A DNA stretch of 14,154 nt from CAYQAJ01 sp964415245 (GTDB lineage Bacteria; Planctomycetota; Planctomycetia; Pirellulales; Pirellulaceae): the NCBI GenBank assembly GCA_964415245.1, contig CAYQAJ010000125.1, forward strand, positions 1 to 14,154, in the 5' to 3' direction. The position numbers and the translations under genes are program-made. A model generated the notes under the pieces. It did no database searches and was not told the origin of the DNA. It saw only the letters and a list, made by a program, of their open reading frames with translations. Below, one piece after another: positions 7,315-13,513 of this stretch (within the stretch, counting starts at the first letter, position 1; each line of letters begins with the position of its first letter).

Positions 7315-8442
7315 TCACCGCGGCAGCCACACGTCGGCCGCCATGCCCGGTCGCAGTTTCTCCTTGCCCTCGATCAGCATTACCTTGATGCGGAACACCT
7401 GCTGCGAGCGATCCTCCGGCGTCTGCACGTTGCCGGGCACGAATTCCGCCTGCGGCGAGACGTAAGTAATCTCACCGTAGAAATCCTCGCGCGGGAAGCT
7501 GTCGATCGTCACGCGCAGCTTGTCGCCCACTTTCACGTCGAGCTCATCCTCGGGAAGGTAGGCTCGCACCCACAGGCGGCTGGTATCGGTGATTGTGACG
7601 ATCGGCGCGTTAGGCGTAACTAAGTCGCCCGGCCTCAGCTCGATCGATTCGACGATGCCCGCGATGCTGGACTTGACCACCAGCTCTTCGCGCTGCTTCT
7701 GGAGAACCGCGAGCGCGGCCTGGGCGGCGTCGCGCGTGGCGACGGCTGTGTCGATATCTTCCTGGCGGTAGCCGTTCTTGGCCAGAAGGAGCGCCTGCTG
7801 GGCTTCGGCAAGCTGGGCGGTGGCCTCGTCCTTGTCCTCCTGTCGCGTTCCGCGCTCCAACAGCAGCAGTTCCTGTTTGCGCACTTCGAGCGCCGACTCG
7901 GCCACCTTCAGATCCTCGGTGGCGCGGTCCAGATCTTCCCGCGTAACGGCGCCCTGCTCGGCGACGAACAGGTCGCGCACGCGCTGGTACGTCGATTGTG
8001 CCCGGGTAAGCTGAGCCTGAGCCAGATCGCGTCGAGCGACGGCGGCGGCAATCTCCTCTTCCCGCGGACCGTTGACCAATTTGTCGAGGTGCGCTTGAAG
8101 CTGGTCGACGCGCGCCTCTGCCTGGGCGATCTCCTCGGGGCGGAAGCCAGCCTGCATCTTCTCCAGTCCTCTCTGTGCGGCGTCAAGCTGGGCCCGCGCT
8201 TCGGCCTCGCGTTCGTTCAGGTCGTACGGTTCGAGCTCCAACAGGATCTTTCCGGCCTCGACAAAAGTCCCTTCCTCGACCTGCACCTTGGCCACGCGCC
8301 CCCCGACGCGCGATCCCAAGCGAATCTGATCGGCCTCGATAAAGCCCGACACTTTGGGAGCCGGCCGGCGCCATTGGCTGTAAGCCAATAGAGCCAACAG
8401 CACCGCGATCACGGCGACTACGACAGCAATACGTTTGGTCAT
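7315..8442 (-). CDS. HlyD/YbhG-type membrane fusion protein of an ABC efflux system
   Basis: This 375-residue periplasmic adaptor has an N-terminal membrane anchor (about 5-21). A first lipoyl half (about 38-72, SGFIEADQIRLGSRVGGRV) precedes a long alpha-helical hairpin (about 75-250). The second lipoyl half (SSIAGIVESIELRPGDLV, about 258-275) and a beta-barrel domain (about 288-372, ending RPGMAADVWLP) follow. The hairpin holds four related 26-residue repeats starting GxRxE at residues 99, 125, 198 and 224, two on each side of a probable tip (about 151-177, containing EQGAVTRED). It should bridge the downstream ABC exporter to an outer-membrane channel; none is encoded here. ATG 8442 gives a short basic N-terminus (MTKR) before the anchor. 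No Shine-Dalgarno is evident. It is divergent from the NfeD-type gene with nearly overlapping candidate promoters. Confidence 0.92.
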   Translation of the reverse strand: MTKRIAVVVAVIAVLLALLAYSQWRRPAPKVSGFIEADQIRLGSRVGGRVAKVQVEEGTFVEAGKILLELEPYDLNEREAEARAQLDAAQRGLEKMQAGFRPEEIAQAEARVDQLQAHLDKLVNGPREEEIAAAVARRDLAQAQLTRAQSTYQRVRDLFVAEQGAVTREDLDRATEDLKVAESALEVRKQELLLLERGTRQEDKDEATAQLAEAQQALLLAKNGYRQEDIDTAVATRDAAQAALAVLQKQREELVVKSSIAGIVESIELRPGDLVTPNAPIVTITDTSRLWVRAYLPEDELDVKVGDKLRVTIDSFPREDFYGEITYVSPQAEFVPGNVQTPEDRSQQVFRIKVMLIEGKEKLRPGMAADVWLPR

Positions 8443-8572
8443 GTGCGAGTGTCAGAGCGGGAGTTGCGGCGCGCCAGGCAGCAATCGCTTACTTCATCTT
8501 CGGCAAAGACGTTCTGCCTCCGCGTCCAGGGCGCCGGCGGCGGAGCGGGATGTCGCCCAGTAAATCTACCCT

Positions 8573-8602
8573 ATTCTAGCTTCGTCGGCCGCTCGTTGAC
8601 AT
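8573..8602 (-). promoter_or_regulatory. Candidate promoter for the adaptor-ABC operon
   Basis: Read on the minus strand, ATGTCA (8602-8597, 4 of 6 to TTGACA) is followed after 18 bases by TAGAAT (8578-8573, 5 of 6 to TATAAT). The leader to ATG 8442 would be about 125 bases. Its -35 overlaps that of the opposing promoter, so the two may compete or share a regulator. Confidence 0.33.
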
Positions 8603-8624
8603 GCGCGGCGACCGTCCGTAGGAT
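8596..8624 (+). promoter_or_regulatory. Sigma-70-type promoter for the NfeD-family gene
   Basis: A perfect TTGACA (8596-8601) is followed after exactly 17 bases by TAGGAT (8619-8624, 4 of 6 to TATAAT). This is the strongest promoter match I found in the window. The start site would be near 8631, leaving a leader of about 84 bases before ATG 8715. Confidence 0.6.
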
Positions 8625-8714
8625 CAACAGGGGTATCACTTTCTCATGGAATCGCGGATCGTGCCACGCCGTTGCGCATGGGCGCCAGGCCCGTGCCCAG
8701 CCGAGATCGCAAAC

Positions 8715-10307
8715 ATGAGTTCCGTCGGCGACGATTCTGCGTCTTGCTCTCGCGGCGGCTTGGTCTGCGCGATGATTTGTTTATCGCTGGCTCTTCTCGT
8801 GCTGCCGTCCTGTGCCGCTCGGCCAAGCGAAGCCGATCAGCCACCGCCCAAGGCCGCCCAAACGCCCGATGCGCCGGAAGGTCAGGAAGAGGGAACCGGC
8901 GCGCTGATCGTATTCGACGGGGTGATCACGCCGTTGCGCGTGGCGTACCTCAAGCGTAAGCTCGAAGCAGCCCGCGAAAGTGGCGTCCGCGTGGTCGTTG
9001 TCGAAATCAACAGTCCCGGCGGCGGCGTCGAGGAAAGCTTCGCCGCGGCCCGCATGCTGCAACAGATCACTTGGGCGCGGACCGTGGCCTACGTTCCCGA
9101 TATGGCGCTCAGCGGCGGCGCCGTCGTGGCACTGGGATGCGACGACATCGTCATGGGCCCCAACGCTCGACTCGGCGACGTCGGCGTGATCTACCAGGAC
9201 GATTACGCCTTCTTCCAATATGCGCCCGAAAAAGTGCGCAGCGACATCGCATTGCGGATGCGGGCCCTGGCGGAAGCAAAAGGGCGGCCTCCGGCACTGG
9301 CCGAAGCTATGGTCGACATGGACCTCGAGGTGTACCGCGTCGTCGATGCCAGCACGAACGAAGCAGCATACAAAACACAGGCCGAAATCGACGCCGACGC
9401 CGACCCCGGCCGCTGGCAGCAGAAGCAGCCGGTGTTCGAGTCCCGCAAGGAACACTTCCTGGAGGCAACGGGTTCGCGGGCCGTCGAGCTGGAGCTGGCG
9501 CAGGGGGTAGTGCACGACCGCGAGGAAGTGCGGCAGCGCTATGAACTGGCTAGCCTGCGGGTCGTCCGCCGCAGCGGCATCGACGTGGCCGTGGCGGTGC
9601 TGAATTCCTGGCCGATTACTTTCCTGTTGCTGTTGGTTGGCGTGTCGGCGCTCTACGTCGAGATGAGCGCGCCGGGAATCAGCATCGGGGGACTGATCGC
9701 GGGGCTGTGTTTCCTGGCCTTGTTCTGGAGCCGATTTCTGGGAGGCACGTGCGGCTGGCTGGAGGTGATTCTATTCGTCTCGGGGGTGATCTTTCTGGCC
9801 GTCGAACTGTTCCTGCTGCCGGGATTTGGCGTTGCCGGTGTATTGGGCCTGCTGCTGATTCTGGTCAGCGTGGTGATGGCTGGCCAGAATTATGTATTGC
9901 CTTCGAACGAGCGCGAGTTGGTCACGACGCTTCGCTCGCTGCTCGTGGTGCTGGCCTCGGGGGTGGCGTTCGTGGGAGTCGCCATGGTCGCCAGCCGTTA
10001 CTTCGGCTCGATTCCCGTGTTGAACCGGCTGGCGCTCAAGCCGCCGACCAGCGGAACGCCGGGCGACTCCCAAGGAAAGTCAGCCGAGGGAAAAGCAGCG
10101 ACCGCGCTGGGCGAGGCGCATGGCATTCAGGTCGGCGACTGGGGGATCGCCGTTTCGCCGCTTCGCCCGGCCGGCAAGGGACGCTTCGGCGAGGAGTACG
10201 TCGACATCGTGGCCGACGGCGCATTCGTGGAACAGGGAAGCCAGGTCCGCGTCACCGACGTGAGCGGCAACCACATCGTTGTCGCGGCAGTCGAGGAAAA
10301 GGCCTAG
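8715..10307 (+). CDS. NfeD1b-type membrane-bound ClpP-class serine protease
   Basis: This 530-residue protein begins with a hydrophobic signal (about 16-32) ending in a possible lipobox, LPSC (Cys33). The ClpP-class protease domain (about 62-285) carries EINSPGGGV (97-105), catalytic Ser133 in MALSGGAV, and Lys173 in PEKVRSD as the likely dyad base. The Ser-Lys spacing of 40 is close to that of the archaeal 1510-N protease. About five membrane segments follow (299-428), then a C-terminal NfeD OB-fold domain (about 465-528, GDWGIAVSPLRPAGKG). In this family the protease cleaves membrane-associated substrates and often works with a stomatin or flotillin partner; no such partner is encoded here. 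ATG 8715 is preferred over the in-frame ATG 8646, which would add 23 residues with no signal character. Both lie downstream of the promoter at 8596-8624. It converges on the GT2 gene with a 12-base gap. Confidence 0.9.
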   Translation: MSSVGDDSASCSRGGLVCAMICLSLALLVLPSCAARPSEADQPPPKAAQTPDAPEGQEEGTGALIVFDGVITPLRVAYLKRKLEAARESGVRVVVVEINSPGGGVEESFAAARMLQQITWARTVAYVPDMALSGGAVVALGCDDIVMGPNARLGDVGVIYQDDYAFFQYAPEKVRSDIALRMRALAEAKGRPPALAEAMVDMDLEVYRVVDASTNEAAYKTQAEIDADADPGRWQQKQPVFESRKEHFLEATGSRAVELELAQGVVHDREEVRQRYELASLRVVRRSGIDVAVAVLNSWPITFLLLLVGVSALYVEMSAPGISIGGLIAGLCFLALFWSRFLGGTCGWLEVILFVSGVIFLAVELFLLPGFGVAGVLGLLLILVSVVMAGQNYVLPSNERELVTTLRSLLVVLASGVAFVGVAMVASRYFGSIPVLNRLALKPPTSGTPGDSQGKSAEGKAATALGEAHGIQVGDWGIAVSPLRPAGKGRFGEEYVDIVADGAFVEQGSQVRVTDVSGNHIVVAAVEEKA

Positions 10308-10319
10308 CGTGACCCGCGA

Positions 10320-11237
10320 TCAATCGGTCCACGCGTACCGTACGATGCAGTACAGCGCGTTGGCGGCATCGCCCAGGCCGATCTTTTTCCCCTCGGCAAA
10401 GCTACGGGCGTGATAGCTCACGGGCAGTTCGGTGATGCGATACTGCAAGCGTGCCAGCTTGGCCGTTACCTCGGGCTCGAAGCCGAATCGATCCTGCTGG
10501 ATGTGCAGGGCTTCGACCACGTCGCGGCGCAGGACTTTGTAGCACGTCTCCATGTCGGTCAGCCGCAGGCCCGTCAGCAAGTTCGACGCCGCGGTGAGCA
10601 TGCGGTTGCCCAGCCGGTGGATCCCGGATGACCCGCGACGGCGGTCTTCGAGAAATCGCGAGCCGTACACCACGTCGCTGCGGCCTTCGAGAATCGGTTT
10701 CAGTAGCGGGGGAATGTCGCAAGGGTTGTATTCCAGGTCGGCGTCCTGCACGACTACTACGTCGCCGGTTACGTACGCAAAGCCGGTGCGCAGTGCGGCG
10801 CCCTTCCCCTCATTCACCGGCTTGTAGATTACGTGTACGTCGGGCATCCGTTCGAGCGAGCAGAGCACCTCGCGCGTGCCATCGGTGCTGGCATCGTCGA
10901 CCACCACGATCTCCTTCGGCAGCGGAAGCGCCCGCAGCCGTTCGATGACCTGGTGAATGGTCGCCTCTTCGTTGTACACGGGCACGACGATCGAGAGCAG
11001 AAACCCCTCGGGCAAGGCGAAGTCGAGGACGGGCGCGTCGCCGTCGACTTGCTCGTCGATGTGCTCGTCGAGCCGATCCGAGAGCTGCTCAATCTGGTCG
11101 AGAACGGCGTCGGTACGTTCGAGAACCGCTGCGTCGGCCCGCGCATCGTCGCTCGGGCAAGCGGGCGACGATGAACGGAAGTCCGACGTTGACGTAGGCA
11201 TTTCGGTCGAGGTCGTGCTATCTTGAAACTTCGTCAT
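10320..11237 (-). CDS. GT2 glycosyltransferase, DPM1-like (polyprenyl-phosphate sugar synthase type)
   Basis: This 305-residue protein has an unusual acidic, serine-rich N-terminus (about 1-75, with a possible short coiled coil at 38-64). A complete GT-A domain of the dolichyl-phosphate mannose synthase group follows: VPVYNE (85-90), VDDASTDGT (113-121), GKGAALRTG (144-152), metal-binding DAD (165-167), FGFEPE (251-256) and EGKKIG (282-287). It has no C-terminal membrane segments, so it resembles soluble or peripheral DPM1. It should transfer a sugar from a nucleotide donor to polyprenyl phosphate at the inner leaflet; the sugar is not determined. It follows the GT-C-like membrane gene by 83 bases, suggesting one unit. 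The open frame continues upstream through the repeat array into the neighbour, but ATG 11237 has GAAGGA seven bases before it and is the best start. ATG 11255 or 11201 are alternatives. Confidence 0.9.
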   Translation of the reverse strand: MTKFQDSTTSTEMPTSTSDFRSSSPACPSDDARADAAVLERTDAVLDQIEQLSDRLDEHIDEQVDGDAPVLDFALPEGFLLSIVVPVYNEEATIHQVIERLRALPLPKEIVVVDDASTDGTREVLCSLERMPDVHVIYKPVNEGKGAALRTGFAYVTGDVVVVQDADLEYNPCDIPPLLKPILEGRSDVVYGSRFLEDRRRGSSGIHRLGNRMLTAASNLLTGLRLTDMETCYKVLRRDVVEALHIQQDRFGFEPEVTAKLARLQYRITELPVSYHARSFAEGKKIGLGDAANALYCIVRYAWTD

Positions 11238-11310
11238 GGAACCGTCCTTCGTCATTCGGATTTCGGCCTTCGTCATTCTTTTGTCATTCGTGCTTCGACA
11301 TTCGTCATTC
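11233..11310 (-). repeat. Heptamer array, GAATGAC family
   Basis: Read on the minus strand, nine 7-bp units of type GAANNNC run from 11310 to 11244. Four (11310-11283) are followed by an AAAA spacer and then five more (11278-11244). The exact unit GAATGAC appears four times (11310, 11289, 11278, 11257). A tenth, degenerate unit overlaps the GT2 start codon (ATGACGAAG at 11237). The array fills the 83-base gap between the GT-C-like stop codon and the GT2 start. Confidence 0.85.
11245..11250 (-). promoter_or_regulatory. Shine-Dalgarno GAAGGA that decides the GT2 start
   Basis: GAAGGA on the minus strand lies seven bases before ATG 11237, ideal spacing in a region where most genes have none. 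It is part of a heptamer (GAAGGAC) of the tandem array, so the array seems to provide the ribosome-binding site. Confidence 0.6.
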
Positions 11311-11320
11311 TGGTGGCGGC

Positions 11321-13135
11321 TTACGACTCGCCGCCCTTCCTCGCGTCCGCCCCCGCCACGTTCGTCGCGCGATCGTGCTCGAGCCGCCTTTGCGGAAGCG
11401 CGGGCCAGGCAACGCTGCCGACCTGCGGTTCGTCGGTAATCAATCGCGCCTCGGGCGCCAAATAGCGGTCGGACGCGGGATCGCCGTACTCCGATTTGCG
11501 GCCCCAGAGCTGTGCCAGGCCGTCCTGGTACAACAGCACCCACGTATCGCGGTGCTGGTTCATTGTCAGTACCGAGTGCGGATGGTGGCGGCTGATCAGC
11601 ACAAGCTCGGGCTCACCGAATTCGAGCGCCCGCGCCGAGTCAGGCTCGGGGGAGTTGGGGCTGCGGAAGCGTACCCCCGGTATGGCGTCGCCCAGCACGA
11701 AGTCGAAGTGCATGTCCGCGACTTCCTGCGGATACGAGGTTCGGCAGCGACCGTCGAACTGCACCCGCGACGCGGGCCGATCCCCCTCGCTTTGCCCGAA
11801 GGCCGCGATGGCGTACTGCGCCCAATTGAACGTGACCAGCATCTTGCCGCGGAGGTTGTGGTCCTCCATGTATTGGAACGCCGAAACCGGGAACTGCGAC
11901 CGATGGACCGGCATCTCGTGTACCTGCTGGTAAAGCTTTCCGGCCAGCAGCACGAACACGCCTCCCAGCGCCGCCGCAACGACAAGTCGGGCCGCAGCGG
12001 GGATCGTCCGCGGAGACGACGCGCTGTCCGGGCGGAACATGCTCATCCGGCTCAGCGCCGACTGCACGTGCACCGGCATCCAAAAGCCGAATGCGATGGC
12101 GAAGAACGGAATGTGCCGTTGATGCTCGAGCGACTGCCACAAGGTCAGCGTCATGACGACGAGGTGCGTGAAATCGCGAGAGCGCCGCGTCAACAGCAGC
12201 GACACCGCCCACACGCCCATCAGCAGCCACAGCGTAATCGCGTTGGAGGCGAACAGGTCGGGCGGCCACCACTCGATGATCTCCGGACGCGGCATGCCAA
12301 GATCGTGCACGAGCCACGTGTGCAACGTCGGGCCGTAAGGATTCAGAAACGTCGCCAGTCCCGCGGCGATCATCATCATGGCAAAGCGGGCCACTAGCCC
12401 GGTGGCGGCGCGCCCGCGGCAGGCCACCGCTTCGATCGAGCGACATACCAGGTACGCCGCGAAGATGCAGTAGCCCGCTACGAACCCGCCGTGCGAGTTG
12501 GTCCAAACGGCGAACAGCGGCACAGCCAGCCACAAGTAGCGCAGCCGGCGGGGAGAGTAGCTGAGCGTTGGGCGCGCGACTTCCTCCACCTTCACCATCA
12601 ACAGCGGAACGCGCCACTCCCCTTCCCAGCCGCTAAAGGCGTATGCCAACAGCCCCAAGAGCAGGCCATAAAACGTGTACGTGAACAACTGCGGGCGCAC
12701 GCTCCAGTGGTACGCAATGTTTACCGCCACCAACAGCAGCACGGCGGCCGTCACGGTGAGGCCAACGCCCTTGCGCCGCGCGTGCGCGAGCAGGATCGAG
12801 AACAGCAACAGGCTCAGCAAGAGCTTGAAAACGAGCAGGCCCGGCGCACCGGTGAGCTCGGCCCCCGCGGCGAACACCAACTCGGCCAGGTTCTCGTGAT
12901 TGATCCAGCGGAAGCCATCGGCCGTAAACGAATAGGTGGTCGTTTCTGGCAGCCGCATGTTGGCCAGCACGTCGCGGCCGTACTGCACGTGGCCCCACAG
13001 GTCGGGCTCAGCGACAGTCGGAGAAACGGCGACCGCGCAGCCCAGCAGAATCGCCAGCACGATGCCTCGCTGGAGCCAAGTATCCTCGGGAGGGGTGCGC
13101 AGCGGATCGCGCGAGTCGCGGTCGTGCAGATTCAT
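11321..13135 (-). CDS. Polytopic GT-C-like membrane protein (putative polyprenyl-P-sugar-dependent glycosyltransferase)
   Basis: This 604-residue integral membrane protein has about nine to eleven hydrophobic segments, between roughly 23 and 400, and a C-terminal soluble region (about 405-604). A first loop with EPDLWGHVQYGRD (43-55) fits the acidic catalytic loop expected of GT-C enzymes. Further motifs typical of this poorly characterised bacterial membrane family are SVRPQLFTY (145-153), WTNSHGGFVAG (211-221), NPYG (265-268) and RHIPFFAIAFG (340-350). The soluble part contains NWAQYAIAAFG (437-447), common in these proteins. GT-C function is inferred from topology, the acidic loop and the adjoining DPM1-like gene; acceptor and donor are unknown. 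An uncharacterised transporter or sensor is the alternative. ATG 13135 has no Shine-Dalgarno; a TATACT hexamer upstream (13200-13195, minus) may be its -10 element. Probably co-transcribed with the GT2 gene. Confidence 0.7.
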   Translation of the reverse strand: MNLHDRDSRDPLRTPPEDTWLQRGIVLAILLGCAVAVSPTVAEPDLWGHVQYGRDVLANMRLPETTTYSFTADGFRWINHENLAELVFAAGAELTGAPGLLVFKLLLSLLLFSILLAHARRKGVGLTVTAAVLLLVAVNIAYHWSVRPQLFTYTFYGLLLGLLAYAFSGWEGEWRVPLLMVKVEEVARPTLSYSPRRLRYLWLAVPLFAVWTNSHGGFVAGYCIFAAYLVCRSIEAVACRGRAATGLVARFAMMMIAAGLATFLNPYGPTLHTWLVHDLGMPRPEIIEWWPPDLFASNAITLWLLMGVWAVSLLLTRRSRDFTHLVVMTLTLWQSLEHQRHIPFFAIAFGFWMPVHVQSALSRMSMFRPDSASSPRTIPAAARLVVAAALGGVFVLLAGKLYQQVHEMPVHRSQFPVSAFQYMEDHNLRGKMLVTFNWAQYAIAAFGQSEGDRPASRVQFDGRCRTSYPQEVADMHFDFVLGDAIPGVRFRSPNSPEPDSARALEFGEPELVLISRHHPHSVLTMNQHRDTWVLLYQDGLAQLWGRKSEYGDPASDRYLAPEARLITDEPQVGSVAWPALPQRRLEHDRATNVAGADARKGGES

Positions 13136-13170
13136 AAGTCGTTTCGTGTTCAGGAGTTTTTGTGAATCAG

Positions 13171-13181
13171 GGGAGACTCCC
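13171..13181. promoter_or_regulatory. Operator-like palindrome GGGAGACTCCC
   Basis: This 11-base inverted repeat (5-bp arms around one base) lies in the leader of the GT-C-like gene, just downstream of its candidate -10 element (TATACT, 13200-13195 on the minus strand). That position would suit a repressor, but the palindrome is short and could arise by chance. Confidence 0.25.
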
Positions 13182-13194
13182 AGGTTTCACGGTA

Positions 13195-13222
13195 AGTATA
13201 GGTCACGGTTCGCGCCGGTCGT
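13195..13222 (-). promoter_or_regulatory. Candidate promoter for the GT-C/GT2 unit
   Basis: On the minus strand TATACT (13200-13195) matches TATAAT at 5 of 6 positions. The hexamer 16 bases upstream, ACGACC (13222-13217), matches TTGACA at only 3. The leader to ATG 13135 would be about 53 bases. The weak -35 may mean activation by a protein or an unrelated sigma factor. Confidence 0.3.
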
Positions 13223-13282
13223 GCCGACGGTCCGGCGGTTCCGCATGGCAAATCGCACGCGACGATGGGGGCGCCAGTAGCA

Positions 13283-13351
13283 ATGAAGCCGATTCTCGCG
13301 GTGGTGACCGGCAGCGCCCTCCTGGCGAAAAAATGGACGGCACTTCATTAG
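13283..13351 (+). CDS. Possible 22-codon leader peptide or small membrane peptide
   Basis: An ATG at 13283 opens a 22-codon frame ending at TAG 13349-13351. The peptide has one lysine at position 2, a small hydrophobic core (PILAVVTGSALLA), then KKW and a short polar tail. Codon third positions are mostly G or C, consistent with coding DNA here. No good Shine-Dalgarno precedes it. It ends one base before the first of three hairpins upstream of the AAA+ gene, a layout that could suit a leader peptide. ORFs this short are common by chance, so this is a suggestion only. Nothing else in 13136-13513 looks like a gene. Confidence 0.2.
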   Translation: MKPILAVVTGSALLAKKWTALH

Positions 13352-13352
13352 C

Positions 13353-13370
13353 CGCCGCACCTTTGCGGCG
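13353..13370 (+). repeat. Hairpin copy 1 of a 40-bp-spaced direct repeat
   Basis: CGCCGCA (13353-13359) pairs with TGCGGCG (13364-13370) around a CCTT loop, a perfect 7-bp stem. The 20 bases from 13352 recur exactly 40 bases downstream with two differences. Confidence 0.6.
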
Positions 13371-13392
13371 CGAGTCCCGACGCCTGCTTCAC

Positions 13393-13410
13393 CGCCGCGC
13401 CATTGCGGCG
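13393..13410 (+). repeat. Hairpin copy 2 of a 40-bp-spaced direct repeat
   Basis: CGCCGC (13393-13398) pairs with GCGGCG (13405-13410). The innermost A-T pair of copy 1 has become G-T here (13399/13404), which would still pair in RNA as G-U. Together with copy 1 this gives two inverted repeats 40 bp apart. Confidence 0.6.
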
Positions 13411-13421
13411 CCGATGTGCGG

Positions 13422-13450
13422 GCGACATCGCCAGCGGCGGCTGGTACATT
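13422..13450 (+). promoter_or_regulatory. Candidate promoter for the AAA+ ATPase gene
   Basis: GCGACA (13422-13427, 4 of 6) and TACATT (13445-13450, 4 of 6) are 17 bases apart. TGG immediately precedes TACATT, giving an extended -10 TGN. The start site would be near 13457, about 57 bases before ATG 13514. The flanking hairpins could be regulator sites. Confidence 0.3.
13431..13444 (+). repeat. Third hairpin, abutting the candidate -10 of the AAA+ gene
   Basis: CCAGC (13431-13435) pairs with GCTGG (13440-13444) around GGCG. Its sequence differs from the first two hairpins, but it continues the approximate spacing (38 bp start to start). It fills the spacer of the candidate promoter at 13422-13450. 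Confidence 0.4.
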
Positions 13451-13513
13451 AAGCGCTGAGACGTGCCTCGCGGCTGCCGATCGGTCGTCGCGATACTTTC
13501 TGACTGCGGAACG

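Noticed and set aside
8443..8718. 91-codon plus-strand frame between the adaptor and NfeD genes
   Set aside because: It starts next to the adaptor's start codon, covers the candidate promoters and shows no motif or hydrophobic pattern.
11238..11543. Upstream extension of the GT2 reading frame (102 extra codons)
   Set aside because: The extension is translated repeat array plus an out-of-frame reading of the membrane gene's 3' end. The Shine-Dalgarno and motif spacing support a start at 11237.
11375..12397. 340-codon open frame on the plus strand inside the GT-C-like gene
   Set aside because: Low-complexity Arg/His/Gln-rich translation antisense to a strongly hydrophobic protein with family motifs; no domain visible.
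13315..13333. Stem-loop followed by an A6 tract as a possible terminator
   Set aside because: The stem is only four base pairs. The A-run follows it on the plus strand and so gives no U-tract in that direction; on the minus strand the T-run would precede the stem.
13353..13444. CRISPR-like or integron-like repeats
   Set aside because: Only two similar 20-base units 40 bp apart, both palindromic to the centre, with no further copies and no cas or integrase genes.
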